A DNA stretch of 64,000 bases from a virus. The notes under the pieces were generated by a model. The model did not search any database. It saw only the letters and a program-made list of their open reading frames with translations, and was not told the DNA's origin. Position 1 is the stretch's first letter; each line of letters opens with the position of its first letter. Made by a program: the position numbers and the translations under genes. This document shows, in pieces, positions 34,885 through 42,147 of this stretch. The stretch covers positions 87,360 through 151,359 of the IMG/VR virus record IMGVR_UViG_3300020123_000589. One strand, 5' to 3'.

Positions 34885-35400
34885 ATGAACAAGAAAACAG
34901 TAATGGCCATTCTGTTAGCTAGTTTGTTTATTGCCCCGTTGGTATCAGCCAACTGCGGTAATGGCAACGACAATGGAAATGGTTGTAGTGGTGGCAACAC
35001 AGGATCACAGGGACCACAAGGGCCACAGGGAAATCCTGGACTAAATGGTTCTAACGGCGCAAATGGAACCAATGGTTCTAATGGAACAAATGGAGCTGCC
35101 GGATTAAATGGAACAAATGGGGCCAATGGACTTAATGGCGTAGACGCAGTAAATCAGTCTCGTCTTTTAGGGGAATTGGATCTTCGCGTTTGGGATACAA
35201 AGCGCACGTCTTTTTATGCCTTTGATTCCTATGGATTCAATGATGCTCCAGGAAATGATGTTGTTATGGATGGCCGCAATGCATTCTATGGATTCAAGTT
35301 TGTTGTTAAGCTTGGCTCCTCCTATGAAGAACGATTGTTGGATAAACAAGCAGGACAGATCAAAGCATTAGAAGCAGCATTAGCAAAGTTGTCTAAGTAG
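34885..35400 (+). CDS. Secreted collagen-like protein
   Basis: A 171-residue protein with signal peptide ('KTVMAILLASLFIAPLVSA'). Residues 45-95 are Gly-X-Y triplets ('GPQGPQGNPGLNGSNGANG' and on), enough for a short triple helix. The C-terminal module 'SFYAFDSYGFNDAPGN', 'FYGFKFVVKLGSSYEERLL' matches that of the coiled-coil protein upstream. Two trimeric scaffolds with the same head suggest related surface or secreted trimers. SD GAGAGGG. Confidence 0.8.
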   Translation: MNKKTVMAILLASLFIAPLVSANCGNGNDNGNGCSGGNTGSQGPQGPQGNPGLNGSNGANGTNGSNGTNGAAGLNGTNGANGLNGVDAVNQSRLLGELDLRVWDTKRTSFYAFDSYGFNDAPGNDVVMDGRNAFYGFKFVVKLGSSYEERLLDKQAGQIKALEAALAKLSK

Positions 35401-35406
35401 TCTTTA

Positions 35407-35459
35407 GCTTGTTCCTGGGGTGTTTTGACCTTTAGGCATTACATCGAGCGGGAACAAGC
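35407..35459 (+). promoter_or_regulatory. Long-loop stem in mRNA leader
   Basis: GCTTGTTCC and GGAACAAGC form a perfect 9-bp stem around 35 bases, ending 12 bases before the next ATG. It may be a structured leader or attenuator. Confidence 0.4.
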
Positions 35460-35471
35460 ATAAGGATTAAA

Positions 35472-35717
35472 ATGCCAATACTAGCTCTTCTTTTAGCAGT
35501 AGCCAGTCCTAAAGTGCAAGATCCAGAAACGATTGTGCATAAATATGATAATTTTGATTTTGGAAAAATCAATCTTTCTATTAAAGGATTGAATACTGTG
35601 GAATTGAATAAAGATATTTATAGTGGCAAACATCTTCAAATTGAAAGTGACGGATCTTGGAATGTTTCCACCCGTCAGCAGGAAGCTACATTGCAAGTGG
35701 CTTGGAAATTTAAATAA
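35472..35717 (+). CDS. Small exported or beta-type protein
   Basis: An 81-residue protein with a short hydrophobic start ('MPILALLLAVASPK') and alternating beta sequence to the end ('LQIESDGSWNVSTRQQEATL', then 'WKFK'). It follows the two secreted-protein genes and its 'SGKHLQIES' region faintly resembles their shared module. The stop overlaps the next start (TAATG). Confidence 0.55.
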   Translation: MPILALLLAVASPKVQDPETIVHKYDNFDFGKINLSIKGLNTVELNKDIYSGKHLQIESDGSWNVSTRQQEATLQVAWKFK

Positions 35718-35881
35718 TGTCCAATTTTGAAGTAACACCTCCGCAGGTAGTGAATTTAATTTGTCCTCGGTGTAAACTTACGTGGATGAATAAAAATGGA
35801 AATGAAAACTTCTATTTTTGCTATGCTTGCAGTTTTATACTCTTTGATAGACAGGTAGAAGAGTTTAAAAAGGGATCTTGA
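35717..35881 (+). CDS. Small zinc-ribbon protein
   Basis: A 54-residue protein with 'LICPRCKLTW' and 'FYFCYACSF', two CxxC pairs about 20 residues apart, a zinc ribbon. The stop lies in the TTGACA of the next promoter. Function unknown. Confidence 0.6.
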   Translation: MSNFEVTPPQVVNLICPRCKLTWMNKNGNENFYFCYACSFILFDRQVEEFKKGS

Positions 35882-35906
35882 CAAAGTATTAATTTGGTGG
35901 TATAAT
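35878..35906 (+). promoter_or_regulatory. Consensus promoter with near-leaderless spacing
   Basis: TTGACA, 17 bases, TATAAT (full consensus). The -10 ends 7 bases before the ATG at 35914. Confidence 0.85.
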
Positions 35907-35913
35907 AAAGTAG

Positions 35914-36063
35914 ATGAAAATAAAACTTTATAATTCTCTTGACAACCCGTGGATCGCTTTTCCCTTGATGATCCTTATGTTCGTAATATTTATGTGGGGT
36001 GCCTTAAAGATCACGGGGCATATGCAAAAACCTCATAGTGTGGAGATTGTTAATGGAAAATAA
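35914..36063 (+). CDS. Small membrane protein
   Basis: A 49-residue protein with one hydrophobic helix ('WIAFPLMILMFVIFMWGAL'). No SD; the start is where transcription should begin. It precedes the ClpP operon. Unknown role. Confidence 0.6.
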   Translation: MKIKLYNSLDNPWIAFPLMILMFVIFMWGALKITGHMQKPHSVEIVNGK

Positions 36064-36190
36064 TGGACACAAATACAAAAATCAATGTAAAGCGCAAGTA
36101 GGACATTGCCCCTGGTGTACGCGCTGTGAAAATTGTGGTGAGATTTGGATTAACAGTGTAGATCGAGAATGTTCGAAAAAGGATAATTAA
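36053..36190 (+). CDS. Small Cys-rich protein
   Basis: A 45-residue protein ('GHCPWCTRCENCGEIW') with clustered Cys and His likely to bind zinc. It overlaps the previous gene by 11 bases and ends one base before the ClpP start. Function unknown. Confidence 0.55.
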   Translation: MENNGHKYKNQCKAQVGHCPWCTRCENCGEIWINSVDRECSKKDN

Positions 36191-36191
36191 A

Positions 36192-36809
36192 ATGAATATT
36201 ATACCCACTGTCGTAGAAAAAATGCAGGGTGCAGGTTCCATGGTGAGTTATGATCTTTTGTCTCGTTTGATGCAGGATAGGATTTTGTTTGTAGGTGGTA
36301 ATCATGGGGCTATCAGTTTAGATGACGCTAATATTCTAATCTCCCAGCTTTTGTATCTTGATTCAATAGATCCAGGTAAGAAAATTGAAATGTACATAAA
36401 TTCTCCTGGTGGAGAAGTATCGGCGGGCCTTGCTATTCTGGATACGATGAATCATATTCAGAGTCCGATTACAACCATTTGTTTGGGAATGGCGATGTCT
36501 TTTGGAGCAGTGCTGCTAAGTGCTGGAGAACCTGGAAAACGTTTTGCTCTTCCGAACGCTCGTATCATGATTCATCAACCCTTGATTTCTGGCGGTGGAA
36601 TTTCTGGCCAAGCCACAGATATTGAGATTGAAGCCAAAGAAATGACACATTGCAAAACCTCTCTTACAAAGATCCTAGCAGCAAATTGTAATCAGAAGTA
36701 TGAGAAAGTACTTAAGGATTGTGAACGCAATTTTTATATGTCGGCTGAAGAAGCAAAAGAGTATGGTTTGATTGACAAGGTTATTTTGCCTAAGAAGCTG
36801 GAAAAGTAA
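36192..36809 (+). CDS. clpP: ClpP-like serine protease subunit
   Basis: A 205-residue ClpP homologue over its whole length: 'MYINSPGGEVSAGLAILD', catalytic Ser103 in 'GMAMSFGAVLLSAG', His128 in 'RIMIHQP', and 'CERNFYMSAEEAKEYGLID'. In that last motif the usual catalytic Asp (in 'ERDRF' of E. coli) is Asn180. Subunits of this kind form tetradecamers fed by Clp ATPases; no ClpX or ClpA is seen here, so it would depend on the host unfoldase, act alone on peptides, or poison the host ClpP by mixing. Confidence 0.88.
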   Translation: MNIIPTVVEKMQGAGSMVSYDLLSRLMQDRILFVGGNHGAISLDDANILISQLLYLDSIDPGKKIEMYINSPGGEVSAGLAILDTMNHIQSPITTICLGMAMSFGAVLLSAGEPGKRFALPNARIMIHQPLISGGGISGQATDIEIEAKEMTHCKTSLTKILAANCNQKYEKVLKDCERNFYMSAEEAKEYGLIDKVILPKKLEK

Positions 36810-36818
36810 GGAACTGCC

Positions 36819-37181
36819 ATTTTAAATGTTACTCGTATTATTTACGTTTACATTCTCCTTGTATTTTTTATCGTAGGATCTTATTTATTTAATAAAGGGA
36901 TCGTAACAGGAAGAGAAAAATACAGACACAGTAGAAACATGGAGTTGGCTTTGAAAAGTGCCTATCATTTTGGATATGTTGATGCAAAAGCTGGTAAGTC
37001 CGAAGATTGGGAAAATGGTGAAGAACAAGTGCCGCAAGTTTATTGTACAGATTGTCAACAAGTAGATATGTGCCTTGGGATTATAGAACCAACACATATA
37101 CAAATATCTTTGACTAGACCGAGTAAAATTTGGTTTAATTTATACTGGATGACATTGGATGGTAAGAAGGAGTGTAAGTAG
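36819..37181 (+). CDS. Single-helix membrane protein, apparent ATT start
   Basis: The frame is open and looks coding well upstream of its first ATG (36939): 'ILNVTRIIYVYILLVFFIVG' is a membrane helix, then 'KGIVTGREKYRHSRN', then a soluble part with 'VYCTDCQQVDMC'. The only start that fits the helix and has a SD (AAGGA, 7 bases upstream) is ATT at 36819, giving 120 residues. If the ATG were used the protein would lose its membrane anchor (80 residues). Confidence 0.55.
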   Translation: MLNVTRIIYVYILLVFFIVGSYLFNKGIVTGREKYRHSRNMELALKSAYHFGYVDAKAGKSEDWENGEEQVPQVYCTDCQQVDMCLGIIEPTHIQISLTRPSKIWFNLYWMTLDGKKECK

Positions 37182-37183
37182 AG

Positions 37184-37357
37184 ATGAAGCCCAACGCATT
37201 AACACAGTGTCAAATTAAAAAATCCTACCCAACCAAAGAAGCTGCGGATAAAACTGGGGCTTACTTGTACTTAGAAAAGCAAGTAGAAGTTGAAAGCTAT
37301 CATTGTAACATCTGCTCCCAATATCATTTAACCAGGAGTAATAAACGTGACAGATAA
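37184..37357 (+). CDS. Small zinc-site protein, YxCxxCxxxHLT type
   Basis: A 57-residue protein ending 'SYHCNICSQYHLTRS'. It is the second copy of the pattern seen at 29360-29533; both have about 40 helical residues before the motif. The next gene starts inside it at GTG 37347. Confidence 0.65.
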   Translation: MKPNALTQCQIKKSYPTKEAADKTGAYLYLEKQVEVESYHCNICSQYHLTRSNKRDR

Positions 37358-37505
37358 ACAATGGAAAGCTAATATTCGTAGAATTAAAGATCCCAAGAAA
37401 CTCTTAGCGATTATTGGGGCTGATGATTTTATGTTGGGGACTGATCCTTATTACAACGATTTGTGGACAGTTATTTTTGAAAAGGCTAAGGAGCTTTCAA
37501 AATGA
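37347..37505 (+). CDS. Small protein of unknown function
   Basis: A 52-residue protein starting at GTG ('VTDKQWKANIRRIKDPKKLL...'). AGGAG lies 11 bases upstream within the previous gene, and the stop overlaps the next ATG (ATGA at 37502). Confidence 0.6.
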   Translation: MTDKQWKANIRRIKDPKKLLAIIGADDFMLGTDPYYNDLWTVIFEKAKELSK

Positions 37506-37849
37506 CGAATAAACAACTTGAAGCAGTAAACGTAAAGATAGCTAAGAAGATGGGATGGAAGCGTTTTAGAAAAGAACGGTTGCCAGATCCATTACAGAAA
37601 GAATCACGTATGACAGGGCTTGCTCCAGGGAATATACGTAACCAGTTTGTTCCAGCTTTTACAAACAATCTTGCTTATGCTACGCAGCTTGTTGATTGGG
37701 CAAATGAGCATGGGTATTATTTTGAACTAGTAAAAAGTGCTACGATGGAATTTTATGAAGTTTGTTTTAGAAAGTTAGATGATGAGTCTGTTGATTTTGG
37801 AACTCTTCCCTCAATGGCGATTTGTATGGCTTTTTTAAAGATTAAGTGA
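37502..37849 (+). CDS. Phage ABA-sandwich-type protein
   Basis: A 115-residue protein. 'AVNVKIAKKMGWKRFR', 'PAFTNNLAYATQLVDWANEH' and the end 'LPSMAICMAFLKIK' match the pattern of small phage proteins known as ABA sandwich domains, whose role is unknown. Coupled by ATGA before and GTGA after. Confidence 0.6.
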   Translation: MTNKQLEAVNVKIAKKMGWKRFRKERLPDPLQKESRMTGLAPGNIRNQFVPAFTNNLAYATQLVDWANEHGYYFELVKSATMEFYEVCFRKLDDESVDFGTLPSMAICMAFLKIK

Positions 37850-38130
37850 AAATCTATTGTTCGCATTCTGACAAAATTTTCACTAAAGCTTCAAATTACT
37901 ACCAATGTCGTTTTTGCCTTTTCTCGTGGTACGATAAAGATCCAACTCCCATGATTGTAATTGGGTTTACGGATGTAACAGAAGTTGATCCAAAGTATTT
38001 TGAAAAACTTGAAGCAAAAGAAATTTCAAATAAAAAATTTGTTAGATGCCTTACGTGTAAGGATGTAGTTGAAAAAAGAAAACATATTCTTTGCACCGTG
38101 AAGAATTGGATTAAAAAAGCAGGTTTATAA
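37846..38130 (+). CDS. Zinc-finger protein
   Basis: A 94-residue protein starting at GTG overlapping the previous stop. 'IYCSHSD', 'YQCRFCLFSW', then 'VRCLTCKDV' and 'ILCTVKNW' supply six Cys, a likely zinc ribbon. Function unknown. Confidence 0.6.
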   Translation: MKIYCSHSDKIFTKASNYYQCRFCLFSWYDKDPTPMIVIGFTDVTEVDPKYFEKLEAKEISNKKFVRCLTCKDVVEKRKHILCTVKNWIKKAGL

Positions 38131-38131
38131 T

Positions 38132-38335
38132 ATTCTATTATATTTAATAGCTTGGACGTATCTATCGGAATATAACCGTTTCCATAACTTTACTGTTCAT
38201 GGAAACAGTCCCTACTGTGCTGTAAATTACAAAACCAAAGAAATTAATTGTGTATACCAAACAATGGATGCATGTCGAGATACCCTACAAAATTACGATA
38301 TGACTGTTTGTTATCCAAATAAATTTACTAAATAA
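38132..38335 (+). CDS. Small membrane-anchored protein, apparent ATT start
   Basis: Coding-like frame between the zinc-finger gene and the transporter: 'ILLYLIAWTYLSEYNRFHN', then 'NSPYCAVNYKTKEINCVYQ', 'MDACRDTLQNYDMTVCYP'. There is no ATG, GTG or TTG between the preceding in-frame stop and an ATG near the end. ATT at 38132 has AGG 8 bases upstream and would give 67 residues with an N-terminal hydrophobic stretch. Four Cys may form disulphides outside the membrane. Confidence 0.5.
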   Translation: MLLYLIAWTYLSEYNRFHNFTVHGNSPYCAVNYKTKEINCVYQTMDACRDTLQNYDMTVCYPNKFTK

Positions 38336-38343
38336 GCTTTTAT

Positions 38344-39510
38344 ATGAATTCACTTTATCTTTTAGCCATTCTTATTTTCTTTAATCAGGGTATTGGCGGA
38401 TTAGCTGCACAACCACTGTATTACTTTTTGCGTGAAACTTTGGGCATGGGTGTTCCAGCGATTATGGTCCTTGGAGCCCTTGCGAACCTTCCATGGTTGA
38501 TTAAGCCTGTCTGGGGATTTCTTAGTGATTCAATAAGTATCTTTGGGTACCGTAGAAAAAGTTATATTGTTTTATTTGCGCTTTTAGGCACCATAGCTTT
38601 TCTCGCTATCGGCTTGTCACCATTTATTTCTCTGTCTATTCTTATCGGCTTGATGATTGTTGGGTCCATTGGGGAAGCTGGTGGAAATGTAGCTGTAAAT
38701 GGCATGGGGATAGAAGAGGGTAATAAGGATGGAACTACAGGACGTTTTCAATCCATAACCTGGGCGGCTTTAGGTGTTGGTTCTGTCCTTACAGGCGTTT
38801 CTGGTGGTTATATTGCTGAAAAGGCTTCCTATCATCTCGCTTACGTAATTCTCGCTATTTTCCCTATCCTAATCGCTATAATGGCCCTCAGACATCCAGA
38901 AGAAAGGGCAGAAGGTTCTAAAAAGAACGTGGGGCCAATAATTAAGGATTTCCTATTAAAATTAAAAAATAAACAGATCCTTTTGTGTAGCCTTTTTGTA
39001 TTTTTCCTTTGGTTCAGTCCTTCTTTTGGAACTCCACTTTTGGACAGAATGCGAACGGTTTTACATATGTCCAAAGTGTGGATTGGATGGCTAGATACAA
39101 TTGGATCAGCTTGTGGAATTATCGGAGCTATGGTATACTTTAAAGTGAGCAAGAACATCAATATGAAGCGTTGGTTGTATTACGGAACCATCTTAAGTGC
39201 TTTGGCAACATTTGCTTATTTGTACCTAACGCCGACTACTTTGCTTTGGTATACGATTGTATTTGGAGTGGCAACACAGTTCATTCATTTGCTGATGCTT
39301 AACTTGATGGCGATGACTTGTCCAGAAGGAACTGAGGCAACTACGTATGCTTTGTTGTGTTCGTTGGTGAATTGTGCATCTTTCTTTTCGAATATCGTTG
39401 GAGCTAAGTGTTTCGCTTTGTTTGGATATAATGGGCTGATTATTATTTCAGGCGTTACTACCTTTATGTGTTTGGGATTTATTCCGTATCTTGAGGTAAA
39501 GAATGTTTGA
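38344..39510 (+). CDS. BT1-type (folate-biopterin family) MFS transporter
   Basis: A 388-residue polytopic membrane protein with 11-12 hydrophobic segments. It carries the marks of the BT1 family: 'LGALANLPWLIKPVWGFLSD', 'ISIFGYRRKSYIV', and 'GRFQSITWAALGVGSVLTG'. Family members move folates, biopterin or amino acids. It ends in the ATG region of the next gene (8-base overlap). Complete and without frame breaks, so probably functional. Substrate is unknown; a folate link to dTMP synthesis is a possibility only. Confidence 0.82.
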   Translation: MNSLYLLAILIFFNQGIGGLAAQPLYYFLRETLGMGVPAIMVLGALANLPWLIKPVWGFLSDSISIFGYRRKSYIVLFALLGTIAFLAIGLSPFISLSILIGLMIVGSIGEAGGNVAVNGMGIEEGNKDGTTGRFQSITWAALGVGSVLTGVSGGYIAEKASYHLAYVILAIFPILIAIMALRHPEERAEGSKKNVGPIIKDFLLKLKNKQILLCSLFVFFLWFSPSFGTPLLDRMRTVLHMSKVWIGWLDTIGSACGIIGAMVYFKVSKNINMKRWLYYGTILSALATFAYLYLTPTTLLWYTIVFGVATQFIHLLMLNLMAMTCPEGTEATTYALLCSLVNCASFFSNIVGAKCFALFGYNGLIIISGVTTFMCLGFIPYLEVKNV

Positions 39511-39805
39511 AGTGGGAGATGTTATTGAATATGGTGGAGAAGGTTCTGAAGCATATATAGTTGATATTAATAGGAATAGTTTGTGTATATTATTTTTTGA
39601 TGGTTCAATAGGTTGGCACGATATTCAAGATAGTAATTTTAAACGGACTTCAAAAAATTGGGATTCCAATAAATTGAGAAATATTATCGAACTTGGTTTT
39701 TCCAAAGGATGTCGAGTAAAAAGGGCTGGTTATATCGATAATCTTACTTACATTGAGTTACTAGCCTGGACAAAAGAATATGCAGAACAAAGAACTCGAA
39801 TATAA
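39503..39805 (+). CDS. SH3-like small protein with DNL tail
   Basis: A 100-residue protein. The start 'FEVGDVIEYGGEGSEAYIVD' reads as a small beta barrel. The second half has 'GYIDNLTYIELLAWTKEYA', a DNL-family tail extended by 12 residues. It overlaps the helicase start by 26 bases, so coupling is kept though the geometry differs from other members. Confidence 0.65.
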   Translation: MFEVGDVIEYGGEGSEAYIVDINRNSLCILFFDGSIGWHDIQDSNFKRTSKNWDSNKLRNIIELGFSKGCRVKRAGYIDNLTYIELLAWTKEYAEQRTRI

Positions 39806-41171
39806 TTTCCTGAAGCATGTCCTTACCGATCCCAAATGTATCCTGAAAGTACAGGAACATGGAATTGATGAGAACTTCTTCAATATTCCCACAGTATCAA
39901 AACTCTTTGGTATTACCGTTCGTTATTACCAAGCTTACGGAGCCCTTCCCACTTCCGCTGATGTTGAGTTAGTCCTTTCCTCTAGCAAATATACTGCCAA
40001 TCTGGGTGATGATTTCAAAAAGCAAATAGCTGTCCTCTTCTCTGAAGTGTCAATTCTTTCCAATCCTCCCAACTTTGATTTGCTCCTTGATGAGTTGACC
40101 CAATACCACAAAACCAATTTATTCCAGCAATCTTTGTTTGCTGCCACTGAAGCTCTTACGAACAATAGCACAGATAAAGCGATTGAAGCCGTTAAGAAGT
40201 CGCTTGCGTCCATTGATAAGATTTTTGCTTCCAATTACGATTTGAATGGCAGTATTGAAACTAACGCCAAACCTTTGTGGGATCAGTTCCTGGATGCAGA
40301 ACAATATCCAGAAAAGTATAAGGGAATCAACGTGGGATTTGATGGGTTTGATAAATTAACAGGTGGATTGGTTGGAGGCACAGTTACCTTAATTATTGGA
40401 GGTTGGAAATCTGCTAAGAGTGTCCTTTCCATGAATATGGCACACAATGTTGCTACAAGCGATTTTGCTACTAAACGTGTTGGCAAAAGGGTTTTGTATC
40501 ACGTTAATGAGGGACGGTTTGAATTGAACCAAGCTCGTCTTGCATCTTGTGCAACAGGAATCAACTATACTCGTTTAAGCAGAGCACTCAGAGGGCGCGT
40601 TGTGTTTACCCAAGCTGAACGTGATCTTTATGAGAAGTATTTGAAAGGGGATGAATTCAAAGAGTTGCGACACAACCTCATTATCGATTCAGCACCTCCA
40701 ATTGTTTCCAGTGCTCGTTATATATCCGCAAAGATTAAAGAACACAATCCAGAGTTTGTCATCATCGATTATTTGGGGCTTTTGGGAACAGATCAGCGAG
40801 TGAAAGATGATAACGAGAAGCTTGGTAAGGTATCCTCTGAAGTGGTGTCGCTGGCCATTGAACACAACCTGCCTATTATCCTGATTGCACACGTTAACAG
40901 AAAAGCGAAACAAGCAGCCGATAAAAATAACGAGGATTATGACAGCGAAGATATGGGGCTGAGCATTGAACCAATTAAGAACGTGGATGCAGTTGTCTCC
41001 TGGAGAATTGAGGACCCCGAACAATTTAAACAAACACACAAGGGTATTGGAACATTGGCGATTAGGGATGCCAGGAACGTAGAGACGGGAACGTGTCAGT
41101 TGTTGGTAGATACCAACGTGATGGGAATAAAAAATATTATTTACGGTGGAATTGGTGGACAGCAACCGTGA
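39780..41171 (+). CDS. DnaB-like replicative helicase
   Basis: A 463-residue protein with a helical N-domain (1-150) and a RecA-type motor. Walker A is 'GGWKSAKS' (207-214), with Ala where the family has Gly before the Lys; Walker B 'PEFVIIDYLGLLG' (Asp330); 'LIAHVNRKAKQ' is the H4-like motif. Size and layout are like T4 gp41 and other phage DnaB helicases that unwind the fork. A primase zinc domain gene lies 1 kb downstream. Confidence 0.85.
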   Translation: MQNKELEYNFLKHVLTDPKCILKVQEHGIDENFFNIPTVSKLFGITVRYYQAYGALPTSADVELVLSSSKYTANLGDDFKKQIAVLFSEVSILSNPPNFDLLLDELTQYHKTNLFQQSLFAATEALTNNSTDKAIEAVKKSLASIDKIFASNYDLNGSIETNAKPLWDQFLDAEQYPEKYKGINVGFDGFDKLTGGLVGGTVTLIIGGWKSAKSVLSMNMAHNVATSDFATKRVGKRVLYHVNEGRFELNQARLASCATGINYTRLSRALRGRVVFTQAERDLYEKYLKGDEFKELRHNLIIDSAPPIVSSARYISAKIKEHNPEFVIIDYLGLLGTDQRVKDDNEKLGKVSSEVVSLAIEHNLPIILIAHVNRKAKQAADKNNEDYDSEDMGLSIEPIKNVDAVVSWRIEDPEQFKQTHKGIGTLAIRDARNVETGTCQLLVDTNVMGIKNIIYGGIGGQQP

Positions 41172-41344
41172 AGGTGTACATAGATCAGTGTTGTTTCAAT
41201 TGTAAACATGAGGCAGGATGGCACCGAGATTGTGGTCGTAAGAACGGGCATTGTTTTAAATGTGCAGATTGTCAAGAATTTGTTCCTTCGGACAATCTGG
41301 ATTATATTGAAAAAAAAAAAAAAAAGAGAGGATTAGTAAAATGA
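41168..41344 (+). CDS. Zinc-knuckle/DNL-tail protein 7 with poly-A tract
   Basis: A 58-residue family member starting at GTG overlapping the helicase stop. 'CCFNCKHEAGWH', 'CFKCADC', tail 'SDNLDYIEKKKKKRGLVK'. The usual 'LAK' is replaced by lysines from a run of 16 A (41310-41325). AGAGAGGA in the tail serves the overlapping start of the protease gene (ATGA at 41341). Confidence 0.75.
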   Translation: MKVYIDQCCFNCKHEAGWHRDCGRKNGHCFKCADCQEFVPSDNLDYIEKKKKKRGLVK

Positions 41345-42147
41345 GCGTAAAACACCGTTATTCATGGCTCCCAGATTTACCTGATTTTAGAGATTTTAAG
41401 TATGCCTTTCACAGTCTAAAATTTTCTCCAAATATGGGATTGAATTTAAATTTGCCAACACAAGTTGATTTACGTCCCTTTTGTTCTCCTGTATTTGATC
41501 AGGGACAGTATGGTAGTTGTACCTCACAATCTCTTGCAGGGCATTTAGAATTTTTGGAGCTTAAAGAAATCCGAGAAAAAACTACTGCCCCAGAAGAGTT
41601 TGATCCTAATACTTTTGTACCATTCTCCCGCCTTTTCATTTATTGGAATGAACGCGATCTGGAAGGTACTACGAGTCAGGATAGTGGAGCACAGATTCGT
41701 GATGGTATTAAATCCTTGGCTCAATACGGAGATTGTAAAGAGGGGAATTGGAGCTACCTACCACAGAATGTATTTACCAAACCATCTGATGTAGCATTCC
41801 AAGAAGCTGCAAGTCATAAAATTTCTACTTATATGCGCTTGGATAGTCTTTACGACGTAAAGCACTGTCTATCAAGCGGCTACCCAGTTTCATTTGGTTT
41901 TACTGTATTCGAATCTTTTGAATCTCCTGAAGTGGCCAATACTGGGATTGTTCCAGTTCCACAATCTAATGAAGAATGTGAAGGCGGTCATGCCGTCTTA
42001 GCTGTTGGATATGACGATGCAAAGCAATGTTTGATCGTTAGGAATAGTTGGGGTCCGACTTGGGGCGATAAAGGATATTTCTACCTTCCCTATGAATTTG
42101 TCACCAATCAGGATCTCAGCGACGATTACTGGTCAATTCGTAAATGA
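41341..42147 (+). CDS. Papain-like cysteine protease (C1 family)
   Basis: A 268-residue protein with a full papain active site: oxyanion Gln54 and Cys60 in 'DQGQYGSCTSQS', His217 in 'EGGHAVLAVGYD', Asn235 in 'VRNSWGPTWGDKGYFYLP'. The first 40 residues ('YSWLPDLPDFRDFKY') resemble bacterial and viral cytosolic C1 proteases. There is no signal peptide or long propeptide, so it acts in the cytoplasm or in the virion. Target unknown. Confidence 0.88.
   Translation: MSVKHRYSWLPDLPDFRDFKYAFHSLKFSPNMGLNLNLPTQVDLRPFCSPVFDQGQYGSCTSQSLAGHLEFLELKEIREKTTAPEEFDPNTFVPFSRLFIYWNERDLEGTTSQDSGAQIRDGIKSLAQYGDCKEGNWSYLPQNVFTKPSDVAFQEAASHKISTYMRLDSLYDVKHCLSSGYPVSFGFTVFESFESPEVANTGIVPVPQSNEECEGGHAVLAVGYDDAKQCLIVRNSWGPTWGDKGYFYLPYEFVTNQDLSDDYWSIRK

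Noticed and set aside
34990-35150. Tandem DNA repeat of about 9 bases
   Set aside because: It is explained by Gly-X-Y coding in the collagen-like gene, not by a separate DNA element.
36773-36800. TTGACA box near the end of ClpP
   Set aside because: No good -10 at 16-18 bases; it lies in conserved coding sequence (Leu-Ile-Asp-Lys).
40689-41165. 158-codon minus-strand ORF opposite the DnaB-like helicase
   Set aside because: The + strand carries clear helicase motifs over the same bases; the antisense product has no motif and no ribosome site.
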